30,813 nt of DNA, from contig CAYUSU010000011.1 in the NCBI GenBank assembly GCA_964447525.1, positions 1-30,813 of the forward strand. Reading direction: 5' to 3'. This DNA is from JAFGDH01 sp964447525. Lineage in GTDB: Archaea; Aenigmatarchaeota; Aenigmatarchaeia; QMZP01; QMZT01. Below are positions 21,662 to 28,506 of the stretch, in pieces (positions within the stretch are counted from its first letter, which is position 1; every line of letters starts with the position of its first letter). Below the pieces are notes generated by a model that did no database searches, was not told the origin of the DNA, and saw only the letters and a list, made by a program, of their open reading frames with translations. The position numbers and the translations under genes are program-made.

Positions 21662-22912
21662 ATGATGGATCAGACGGGTTTTTCTGATTTCACATTGGAG
21701 CTGGAGGATTTCGAGATCAAGAAATCCAACATGCTCATAGACAGATTACATAGCGTAACTTTCGGCGGCAGCGTCCACTGCATTCCGGCCGTTAAAGACG
21801 GCATAGTTTATTTCTCCTCTTGTGATCAATATGTTTACGCCGTTGACGCTAAAACCGGAAAAAAGATATGGGATTTCAAGACAAACGGATTGATGCCGGG
21901 ATATTCCCCGGAAATACATGAAAACATCCTTTATATCGGAACCACCGGAAACACGCTTTATGCGATAGATATGAAAAAAGGGAAAAGTTTATGGGAATTC
22001 CAAACCGGGGGCGATGTTACAACAAAACCTCTTTTTTACAAAAACAGGATATACGCTGGTTCGGAAGACGGGAATTTATACTGTGTTGACACGGAAGGGA
22101 AAGAAGTATGGAGATTCAGGGCAGGGAAGGGTTTATTCTACGCTATATCTGAACACGAGGGGAGATTATATTTTGGTTCAGGCGACGGGTATTTCTACTG
22201 TCTTTCGCTGGACGGGAAGGAGATTTGGAGATTCAAAACAGGAGACGAGATATACAGCGAATCTCCTGCGAATTTTCACGAAGGGATCGTGTATTTCGGG
22301 TCAGTTGATAATTATCTTTACGCCGTAAACGCGGAAACAGGGAAAGAAAAATGGAAGGTCCCAACAGGGAAATATGGTAACTGCTTCTCCCCGGTAATAC
22401 ATAAGAATATAATATATCACGGATCAAGAGACGGCGTTCTTTATGCGTTTGATCTTAACGGAAAGGAAGTCTGGAGGTTTAATGCAGGCAGTCTTGTTGG
22501 GGTTTCAGTTACAATATACAAAGACAAAATATATTTCGGTTGCGAAGAAGGAATAGTATTCTGTCTTTCATTGGAAGGGAATGAAATATGGAGGACGAAG
22601 GTCTCCGGACCGGTTTGGTGTCCTCCTGTCATATGGAACGGGAACGCGTATTTTGGTTCATGGGACTGTCATCTTTACTGTGCGGACGCTGAAACAGGGA
22701 AAGAGATATGGAACTTCCCGACAAGCACACAGGTCGTTTCGAATGTAGACCCGCCATACAAGGCATGGGAAGTAGAGATCAAAAGAGATTCGGAAGACTC
22801 CGGTGTCGAGGAAAATATATTAAACATGGAAGAATCCGGAAAGGGAGAATACTCGACCAAAAGCGAGTATTCAGTGAAAAGCGAGTATGTGATAGAAAAC
22901 GAGTACGGATGA
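21662..22912 (+). CDS. Eight-bladed PQQ-type beta-propeller protein
   Basis: A 416-residue protein with eight repeats, each with YxVDxxTGKxxWxFxT-type ends: GKKIWDF, GKSLWEF, GKEVWRF, GKEIWRF, GKEKWKV, GKEVWRF, GNEIWRT and GKEIWNF. This gives a full eight-bladed PQQ-like propeller. There is no signal peptide or lipobox, so it appears cytoplasmic, unlike most PQQ dehydrogenases or BamB; PQQ itself is probably not bound. The first 30 residues precede blade 1, and the C-terminal tail has hexapeptide repeats (EYSTKS, EYSVKS, EYVIEN, EYG). It could be a scaffold or a sensor. An ATG follows directly after the first, and a TATA box some 26 bases upstream suggests a leaderless mRNA. Confidence 0.87.
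   Translation: MMDQTGFSDFTLELEDFEIKKSNMLIDRLHSVTFGGSVHCIPAVKDGIVYFSSCDQYVYAVDAKTGKKIWDFKTNGLMPGYSPEIHENILYIGTTGNTLYAIDMKKGKSLWEFQTGGDVTTKPLFYKNRIYAGSEDGNLYCVDTEGKEVWRFRAGKGLFYAISEHEGRLYFGSGDGYFYCLSLDGKEIWRFKTGDEIYSESPANFHEGIVYFGSVDNYLYAVNAETGKEKWKVPTGKYGNCFSPVIHKNIIYHGSRDGVLYAFDLNGKEVWRFNAGSLVGVSVTIYKDKIYFGCEEGIVFCLSLEGNEIWRTKVSGPVWCPPVIWNGNAYFGSWDCHLYCADAETGKEIWNFPTSTQVVSNVDPPYKAWEVEIKRDSEDSGVEENILNMEESGKGEYSTKSEYSVKSEYVIENEYG
22847..22909 (+). repeat. Tandem 18-base repeat encoding a hexapeptide tail
   Basis: Three full copies and one partial copy of an 18-base unit encode EYSTKS, EYSVKS, EYVIEN and EYG at the end of the propeller gene. The Glu-Tyr pair is constant while the rest drifts. 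Confidence 0.7.
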
Positions 22913-22947
22913 ATTACTTTTATGTATATATCATAAGAAATGATATT

Positions 22948-23925
22948 ATGCCCATCAAAATTCCCCCGGAAACCGAAAAAAGTCTCCGGAACAAGCAATA
23001 TGGAGTTTTCAACCATTCTGCGGTACAGATATGTTCATGGACGAAGAAAAGCCTGAGGGACGAGAACATTTGTTACAAGCAACGATTCTATGGCGTAGAT
23101 TGTCACAGGTGTATGGAATTCACGCCATCGACTGTATCCTGCGAACAGAACTGCATCTTCTGCTGGAGGCCGATGGAATTCATGCATTCAAAATCAATGA
23201 ATCCGAAAGAAGCGGACAAACCAAAGGAAATATATGAAAATCTCATCAAGATCAGATACAAGCTACTCAGTGGTTTTCCGGGAAACCCGAAGGTAAACAA
23301 GAATAAATTCAATGAATGTCTTATCCCTTCTCACTTCGCCATCTCGCTGTCAGGCGAACCGACAATGTACCCGAAACTACCGGAGATGATCAGGTTCCTC
23401 AAATCCCTCCGTCAGACGAAATCCATCTTTCTGGTAACGAACGCACAGGAACCTAAAATGTTAAAAAAACTGACTGATGAGAAATCCCTTCCCACTCAGA
23501 TTTACGTTTCCGTCAACGCGCCGAGTGAAGAGCTTTTCAACAAGATAAACTGCCCTACCAAGAAGACGGGATGGAAGACGTTCCTCCGTTCGCTTGGGAT
23601 CGTATCGAAAATGAAAACCAGAAGGGTCATGCGGATGACCATGATCAAGGGAATGAATATGGACCCCAATTATATTGAAGAGTATGGGAAACTGATCAAG
23701 AAAATGAACCCGCATTTCATCGAAGTCAAAGCTTACATGTTCCTGGGATATTCGAGAAAGCGGCTGAAAATGGAAAACATGCCATTCCATGAAGATGTGA
23801 AAGAGTTTGCTGAAAAACTCGCAAAAGATACCGGTTTCAAGATCATTGATGAAAAAGCAGATTCGAGAATAACTCTTCTCCAGAACCAAGAGGATAAGAT
23901 CGACAGGATCATAAAGAAAGCGTAA
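22948..23925 (+). CDS. taw1: 4-demethylwyosine synthase TYW1/Taw1 (radical SAM)
   Basis: A 325-residue radical SAM enzyme that joins a two-carbon unit from pyruvate to N1-methylguanosine-37 of tRNA-Phe to build the tricyclic wyosine base. The radical SAM cluster is Cys65, Cys69 and Cys72 (CEQNCIFC). A second cluster is Cys29, Cys42 and Cys55, each three residues beyond the positions (26, 39, 52) that I recall for archaeal TYW1. CYKQRFYGVDCHRCMEFTP, SGEPTMYP, GWKTFLRSL, VMRMTMIKGMNM and VKAYMFLGYSRKRL are family marks. The frame is open for 80 more codons in the propeller gene; the ATG at 22948 has a TATA-like ACTTTTATGTATA about 26 bases ahead and fits the family. Confidence 0.93.
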   Translation: MPIKIPPETEKSLRNKQYGVFNHSAVQICSWTKKSLRDENICYKQRFYGVDCHRCMEFTPSTVSCEQNCIFCWRPMEFMHSKSMNPKEADKPKEIYENLIKIRYKLLSGFPGNPKVNKNKFNECLIPSHFAISLSGEPTMYPKLPEMIRFLKSLRQTKSIFLVTNAQEPKMLKKLTDEKSLPTQIYVSVNAPSEELFNKINCPTKKTGWKTFLRSLGIVSKMKTRRVMRMTMIKGMNMDPNYIEEYGKLIKKMNPHFIEVKAYMFLGYSRKRLKMENMPFHEDVKEFAEKLAKDTGFKIIDEKADSRITLLQNQEDKIDRIIKKA

Positions 23926-23974
23926 GTTTATCTGATTCGATTATTTTATAAACTCCCCGAACACATAATCGCTT

Positions 23975-24457
23975 ATGACCCTTAAATTCCATGCAAGATA
24001 TCTGGGAATTGTTATAATCATATTAGGATTACTTGTGATACTTTTTGTAAACTCGTTCTCCGGACTGGTCGATTCCAGCGGAATGGCTGACTGCTCATGC
24101 GGAATGGATGAAGGTGGAACTTGTGAGGCGGTGACGTATTTCGCCCAGTTCATGGCAGGTTACGCGATAGCAGGAGTTCTCATGGCGTTGGGTGTGTTAG
24201 TATTGATATTCCTAAAGACATCAATAGCACCGGACCATAAAATGAACTGGAACAAAAACATGAAGAAAATGGCAGGAGACGAAAAGAAAATATACGAAAC
24301 CCTTATTGAAGCGGATGGTGTGATGTTCCAGAGCGAACTAGTGGAAAAGATCGAAATGAATAAAGTAAAGGTTTCCAGAATTCTTGACAAACTGGAAGCA
24401 AAAGGTCTCCTCGAGAGAAAGCGACGCGGGATGAGTAACGCAGTGGTTCTTAAGTGA
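23975..24457 (+). CDS. Membrane-tethered winged-helix regulator with outward cysteines
   Basis: A 160-residue protein with two membrane segments (about 9-28 and 59-81) joined by a short outward loop with Cys40, Cys42 and Cys50 (ADCSCGMDEGGTCEA). The C-terminal cytoplasmic part from about residue 98 is a winged helix: EKKIYETLIEADGVMFQSELVEKI, recognition-helix-like KVKVSRILDKLEAKGLLERKRRG, and a wing ending VVLK. It resembles the MarR/TrmB-like helix-turn-helix group often attached to membranes in archaea. The loop cysteines could sense redox or metal and the cytosolic domain bind DNA; this is inference. TATTTTATAAAC about 28 bases before the ATG suggests a leaderless start. Confidence 0.82.
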   Translation: MTLKFHARYLGIVIIILGLLVILFVNSFSGLVDSSGMADCSCGMDEGGTCEAVTYFAQFMAGYAIAGVLMALGVLVLIFLKTSIAPDHKMNWNKNMKKMAGDEKKIYETLIEADGVMFQSELVEKIEMNKVKVSRILDKLEAKGLLERKRRGMSNAVVLK

Positions 24458-24485
24458 AACATGGAATATTTGTTAAAAACGTCCG

Positions 24486-24497
24486 AATTGGCCAATT
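24486..24497. promoter_or_regulatory. Perfect 12-bp palindrome, candidate operator
   Basis: AATTGGCCAATT reads the same on both strands. It lies between the winged-helix gene and the TATA-like AAATATAAGTATAAG box of the DUF1059-like gene (about 24522-24536), and it is followed by a run of T. It may be an operator or part of a terminator for the regulator gene. Confidence 0.4.
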
Positions 24498-24597
24498 TTT
24501 TCATTTATATCAAATGAACGCTAAATATAAGTATAAGATATTTTTCTGGACGAAAAATTCTGTATCAGACATGATCATATATTTGGAAGTGATGTGA

Positions 24598-24789
24598 ATG
24601 AAAAGTATTAAGTGTTGTGACGTGATGAAGAACTCAAATTGTTCATTCGTCTTGCACGGGGAAACCGCCGAAGAGGTAGTCGATAACATGATTAAACATG
24701 GTAAAATAGAACACAGGGAAGAAATGAAACGCATGAACCATGAAAAATTGAGGCAACTCGATATTAAAGTACAAAACATATTGAATTGA
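24598..24789 (+). CDS. DUF1059-like small protein
   Basis: A 63-residue soluble protein that fits the small DUF1059 family: KCCDV near the start (Cys6, Cys7), NCSFVLHGETAEEVVDNMIKHG (the CxFxxxGxTxEEV ... H block) and an EHREEMKRM stretch typical of its end. The family's role is unknown; the three conserved cysteines suggest metal or redox interaction. A TATA-like AATATAAGTATAAG and a GTGATGTG ribosome site precede the ATG. It lies between the regulator and the cysteine-rich peptide on the same strand. Confidence 0.7.
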   Translation: MKSIKCCDVMKNSNCSFVLHGETAEEVVDNMIKHGKIEHREEMKRMNHEKLRQLDIKVQNILN

Positions 24790-24847
24790 TGCAAGATATC
24801 CGAAAGGTTTTTGCATGTTTGCGGGATGGATGACATCTTCTTCTTAT

Positions 24848-24890
24848 TTTCAATAGCAATTGAAACTAGTTTCATACATATAGGTATAGG
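24848..24890 (+). promoter_or_regulatory. Overlapping palindromes and TATA box of the cysteine-rich peptide gene
   Basis: TTTCAAT-AGCA-ATTGAAA (24848-24865) shares four bases with the perfect palindrome GAAACTAGTTTC (24862-24873), which touches a TATA-like CATACATATAGG (24873-24884). A further TTTCA lies at 24894-24898. The predicted start of transcription is near 24905-24910, with a leader of about 38 bases. Such overlap of repeats with the BRE/TATA region is typical of a repressor site. Confidence 0.5.
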
Positions 24891-24944
24891 TTGTTTCATT
24901 CTATCTCTAAACACCGGTTGGAAAATAAACACGGAGGTGTTGAT

Positions 24945-25178
24945 ATGGGAAATAACAAATTCGGATTGTCAGTATTGCTGGTAGGATTCGCGATACTGTT
25001 AGTAACAGTAGCATTCATTGGAGGAGCAACAGCAGAAGAACAGTTAGAAGATTCGAAAGAAATTCCGCAAGAAACTGCCGCTAATACGTTCAGTCAGTGC
25101 GGCGGAGAACAGGGCTGCAGGTCATCCTGTGGTTGCGGATGCGGAGGTAATCCGGATGCGTGCGGTTGTGGCGGGTAA
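24945..25178 (+). CDS. Exported cysteine-rich small protein
   Basis: A 77-residue protein with an N-terminal hydrophobic segment (about residues 8-27) and a possible signal-peptidase site after ATA (residue 30), then an acidic linker (EEQLEDSKEIPQE) and a tail with seven cysteines among the last 26 residues (Cys52, 58, 62, 64, 66, 73, 75) in CGC and Gly-rich patterns. This is metallothionein-like or disulfide-knot-like; no family recognised. A GGAGGTG ribosome site is five bases before the ATG; the frame extends 18 codons up but without signals. Codon choice is more A-rich (GTA, TTA) than neighbours. It lies 90 bases before the DsbA-like gene, whose product could act on its thiols. Confidence 0.75.
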   Translation: MGNNKFGLSVLLVGFAILLVTVAFIGGATAEEQLEDSKEIPQETAANTFSQCGGEQGCRSSCGCGCGGNPDACGCGG

Positions 25179-25268
25179 TCCGCCCTCCGCATTTATTTCG
25201 GAAAAAGGCCCAAAGATTCGTAAAGTATAAAAAACTACTATTAGAATTGTTATATTCAGGTAATTAAC

Positions 25269-26201
25269 ATGATATGTTTAATCGCGCTGGTTGTTTTCAC
25301 CGTGCTGGGATTGTTCTCGGCCAAGTACAGGACAATTGCTTACGAAGCGTTTGACTGCGTATTCAGAAGAGTGACCCTTCGTAAATGTACTTCTGGGTTA
25401 GACAAACGCCTGAAATCACAGATAACGGGGAAACTGATGAAAAGAAGCCCTGGTCTGGGAAAAGCCATTTACAAGCATTTCGAAGTCATCTCATGGATAT
25501 TCACCGTCGCAATGATATTGAGTTTAGGATATTCAGCATACAGTGTATATAATCTTTTTGCTTTCGGTAACTGCAACGGCCCGATACCGGACGCTTTCTG
25601 CGTTTTTGATCCTTTCATATCCGGAGGACAGGAAACCGCCGAATGTTCCGTAGAAGGTATAACAGGAGAGATAACGGGAATATTGAATGTTCACCCAAAC
25701 GATCCTTACATAGGACCTTCGGATGCGAAGGTGACGGTGATAGAAGCCGGATGTTTCGGGTGTCCGTTCACACGGCAGGCATTCCCGATGGTAAAACAGA
25801 TGCTGGATCATTACGGTGACCAGATACTTTTCGTGTACAAGGATTTTCCCATGAGTTCCGCTCATCCCGGAGCACAGGAAGCCGCCGAGGCCTCCCATTG
25901 CGCGCAGGAACAGGGGAAGTACTGGGAATATCAGGATCTCCTTTTTGCCAATCCCGGAAAGACGGAATTCGACGACCTCATCGGTTTCGCCAAATCGCTG
26001 GAACTTGACAGTTCACAGTTCTCAAAGTGCCTAAGCACCAGGAAATACAAGTCGAAGGTTGATGCGGACTTCAGGGAAGCATTCGAAATCGGCGTGTACG
26101 GGACGCCGACTTTCTTCATAAACGACCAGGTATTAGTCGGACCGAAATCATTTAATGAACTCAAGCTAATTATTGACAGCAAACTCGCTGAAGGTGCATA
26201 A
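25269..26201 (+). CDS. Membrane DsbA-like thioredoxin-fold protein
   Basis: A 310-residue protein with a membrane segment at the very start (MICLIALVVFTVLGLFSAKY), a basic cytoplasmic part with Cys residues (FDCVFRRVTLRKCTSG), a second membrane segment near residues 75-97, and an outward DsbA domain from about 140. The redox motif is CFGC (EAGCFGCPFTRQ) and the cis-Pro loop is GTPTFFIN. Extra cysteines lie in the linker (CNGP, AFCVF, AECSV) and in the DsbA helix (SHCAQ, SKCLS). The N-terminal block recurs in related exported thioredoxins of DPANN archaea, as I recall. TATAAAAAAC about 40 bases upstream and AGGTAATT before the ATG give start support. The SufS gene begins with no gap. Confidence 0.88.
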   Translation: MICLIALVVFTVLGLFSAKYRTIAYEAFDCVFRRVTLRKCTSGLDKRLKSQITGKLMKRSPGLGKAIYKHFEVISWIFTVAMILSLGYSAYSVYNLFAFGNCNGPIPDAFCVFDPFISGGQETAECSVEGITGEITGILNVHPNDPYIGPSDAKVTVIEAGCFGCPFTRQAFPMVKQMLDHYGDQILFVYKDFPMSSAHPGAQEAAEASHCAQEQGKYWEYQDLLFANPGKTEFDDLIGFAKSLELDSSQFSKCLSTRKYKSKVDADFREAFEIGVYGTPTFFINDQVLVGPKSFNELKLIIDSKLAEGA

Positions 26202-27416
26202 ATGGGTTTAGATGTCAGGAAGGTAAGGGATGACTTCCCTGTTTTGAAGAGGGAGATAAACGGAAAGCCAATAATCTACATGGATAATGCATGCATGACC
26301 CTCCGTCCCGTTCAGGTGATCAACAAGATCAGGGAGTATTATGAAAAGTACTCGGCATGTGGTGAAAGAAGTATCCACAAAATAGGGAAAGGAGTGGATG
26401 AAGAAACCGAGAAAGCCAGAAAAATCCTCAAAAAATTCCTGAACGCTAAGAGGGAAGAGGAAATAATATTCACCAAGAACACGACGGAAAGCATAAACCT
26501 CGTTGCAAACGCAATGGAATGGAAGAAGGAAGACGTCATAGTGAGTTCTGACAAGGAACATAATTCCAATCTCCTTCCATGGCAGCTTCTCATCCCAAAG
26601 GGAATAAGACATCTCATAGTAAAATCCAACCAGGACAACACCTTCAATTTGGAATCGTTCGAGGAGACCATGAACAGGGAGGTCAAACTCGTTTCCATCC
26701 TACATACATCCAATCTCGACGGTGTAACGTTCCCTGCCAAAGAGATAATAAAAATAGCACATGATCACGGAGCGAAAGTTCTTTTGGACGCCGCCCAGAG
26801 CATTCCCCACCTTCCGATTGACGTCCGTAAACTGGACGTGGACCTGATGGCGTTCTCCGGGCACAAGATGGTCGGTCCTTCCGGGACAGGAATATTATAT
26901 GGGAAGAAGGAAATACTGGAATCCCTTAAACCATTCATCGTTGGTGGAGGGACCGTAATGGATACCCACTACCAGACGGCGAAATTCGAGGACCTCCCGC
27001 AAAAGTACGAGGCGGGCCTCCAGAATTATGCGGGATTAATGGGCCTGGGGGAAGCAGCGAACTACATAATGAAGATAGGGAAAGAGAATATAGAGACTCA
27101 CGAGAAAACGCTGAACAGGATCATCACCAAAGGAATGGAGGGGATGAAATTCCGGATAGTCGGCCCGCAGAATCCGGAAAAGCGCGGAGGGATAGTAAGT
27201 TTCGTCCCGGAAAAAATCAGCCCGCACGAAGTCGCGATGATGGCGGACGAGATGGAGAACATCTGCCTTCGCTCCGGGGCGCACTGCGTCCATTCATGGT
27301 TCAACGAACATAATCTTGAAGGGACGACAAGAGCATCGCTTTATTTCTATAATACGAAAGAAGAGGCAGAAAAACTTCTGGAAACCCTTCGAAAGATCAA
27401 TGAACTTATCAAGTAA
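26202..27416 (+). CDS. sufS: Cysteine desulfurase, SufS/CsdA type
   Basis: A 404-residue PLP enzyme that takes sulfur from cysteine and leaves alanine, for Fe-S cluster and thio-modification use. Marks: YMDNACMTLRP (an archaeal form of the LDNAAxT start), FTKNTTESINLVAN, the SDKEHNSNLLPW His, LLDAAQSIPHLPID, SGHKMVGPSGTG with the PLP lysine, and the catalytic cysteine in LRSGAHCVHSW. The second, cysteine-less homologue is at 9063. It starts on the base after the stop of the DsbA-like gene, so the two are translationally coupled. No SufB/C/D genes are in the window. Confidence 0.92.
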   Translation: MGLDVRKVRDDFPVLKREINGKPIIYMDNACMTLRPVQVINKIREYYEKYSACGERSIHKIGKGVDEETEKARKILKKFLNAKREEEIIFTKNTTESINLVANAMEWKKEDVIVSSDKEHNSNLLPWQLLIPKGIRHLIVKSNQDNTFNLESFEETMNREVKLVSILHTSNLDGVTFPAKEIIKIAHDHGAKVLLDAAQSIPHLPIDVRKLDVDLMAFSGHKMVGPSGTGILYGKKEILESLKPFIVGGGTVMDTHYQTAKFEDLPQKYEAGLQNYAGLMGLGEAANYIMKIGKENIETHEKTLNRIITKGMEGMKFRIVGPQNPEKRGGIVSFVPEKISPHEVAMMADEMENICLRSGAHCVHSWFNEHNLEGTTRASLYFYNTKEEAEKLLETLRKINELIK

Positions 27417-27437
27417 CCAAGGAACGGCACCCGGACA

Positions 27438-27447
27438 AATTTTATAA
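27438..27447 (+). promoter_or_regulatory. TATA-box promoter of the antiporter gene
   Basis: AATTTTATAA lies about 27 bases before the ATG at 27470, giving a leaderless transcript. The antiporter and permease genes are probably read from it. Confidence 0.6.
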
Positions 27448-27469
27448 GACAAAATGAACAATTAAAATT

Positions 27470-28471
27470 ATGGACCTGATATTCACAATTGCATTATGTA
27501 TAATGGTTTCTTTTATCGTTTCCAAACTGGCCCAGAAATTAAGGATATCCTCCATGGTAGCACTGGTAATAACGGGAATAATAATCGGAATTCCCGAGGT
27601 GAGGGAAATCGTACTGGAACCGAACATATCGTCAATGTCGATATTGGGCGACGCGGGTCTTTTGATCCTCATGTTCCTGGCCGGTCTGGAGGTTTCATGG
27701 AGCATGATGTACAAGGAGAGAAAAGACGCCATATTCGTAGCCTCTTTCGGGGCGATAACGTCCTTTCTGATCGGTTTCGCGGCATTCATGTTGATGGGAT
27801 TCTCTCTCGTGGTATCGCTGATCGTCGGGATATGCATGAGCATAACGGCAGAAGCCACGAGGGCGGAGGTTCTGATAGAGCTGAAGAAGCTGAAAACAAA
27901 GCTCGGTTCCATGATGATGGGCGCCGGAATAATAGACGATTTCATGGGAATTTTCCTTTTCCTCACCGTGATATATTTCCTCACGAAAGGATTCGAGGTG
28001 GATGAACTCCTGATCCTCTTTTCGTCAATCTCTGCTTTCTTCATCGGAATTTTCGTGCACAAATTCATAGGAAGGGAAAGGCACATCATACCGCATCTGG
28101 AGAAGTTTTTAATGATATTCTTCATCCCGTTCTTCTTCATCGCAATGGGCATGCATTTCAGCCTGGAGTTCATTTTCGTAAATCCGTTATTGATAATCAT
28201 TATCATTATCATAGCGATAGCAGGGAAAATACTGGGCGCGATTATGACTAAACCATTCACTGAACTAAAATTAAAACAGCTCTATCTGGTTGGATGGGGG
28301 ATGAACTCCAGAGGAGCCGTCGGGCTGGCAATAGTACTGATAGCCTTCAAATTCGGGCTTATCGACACCAACATATACTCCAGTCTCGTATTAATGGCTC
28401 TGGCCACAACATTATTATTCCCGTTCTTCCTAAAAAGAATGATCAAGAAAGAACCTCATTTGATGGATTGA
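27470..28471 (+). CDS. Cation/proton antiporter, CPA2/Kef-type membrane domain
   Basis: A 333-residue integral membrane protein with about ten hydrophobic segments, of the monovalent cation:proton antiporter-2 group (NapA/KefB-like). ISSMVALVITGIIIGIP, LGDAGLLILMFLAGLEVSW and the discontinuous-helix stretch ending AGIIDDFMGIFLF are typical; the Asp-Asp pair (DD) is that of electrogenic members. The late GWGMNSRGAVGLAI block is also conserved. It lacks the cytosolic TrkA-N domain of Kef proteins and is somewhat shorter than NapA. The ion (Na+ or K+) is not clear. An ArsP-like permease follows after 35 bases. Confidence 0.88.
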   Translation: MDLIFTIALCIMVSFIVSKLAQKLRISSMVALVITGIIIGIPEVREIVLEPNISSMSILGDAGLLILMFLAGLEVSWSMMYKERKDAIFVASFGAITSFLIGFAAFMLMGFSLVVSLIVGICMSITAEATRAEVLIELKKLKTKLGSMMMGAGIIDDFMGIFLFLTVIYFLTKGFEVDELLILFSSISAFFIGIFVHKFIGRERHIIPHLEKFLMIFFIPFFFIAMGMHFSLEFIFVNPLLIIIIIIIAIAGKILGAIMTKPFTELKLKQLYLVGWGMNSRGAVGLAIVLIAFKFGLIDTNIYSSLVLMALATTLLFPFFLKRMIKKEPHLMD

Positions 28472-28506
28472 TTTAACGAACCAGATTTTTAACGGGAGCC
28501 TTAAAA

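Noticed and set aside
22708..22947. 80-codon N-terminal extension of taw1
   Set aside because: It lies inside the propeller gene in another frame, is very Arg-rich as shadow frames are, and the ATG at 22948 reproduces the TYW1 cysteine positions.
24598..24640. C/D-box small RNA near the DUF1059-like gene
   Set aside because: GTGATGTG resembles a C box, but no D box (CTGA) lies at suitable spacing and it is better read as the ribosome site.
25269..25560. N-terminus of the DsbA-like protein as a VKOR domain
   Set aside because: Only two membrane segments and no VKOR CxxC in a helix are present; VKOR has four.
27442..28260. 272-codon minus-strand ORF
   Set aside because: It is Ile/Met/Asn/Ser-rich and mirrors the hydrophobic codons of the antiporter on the plus strand; no family match.
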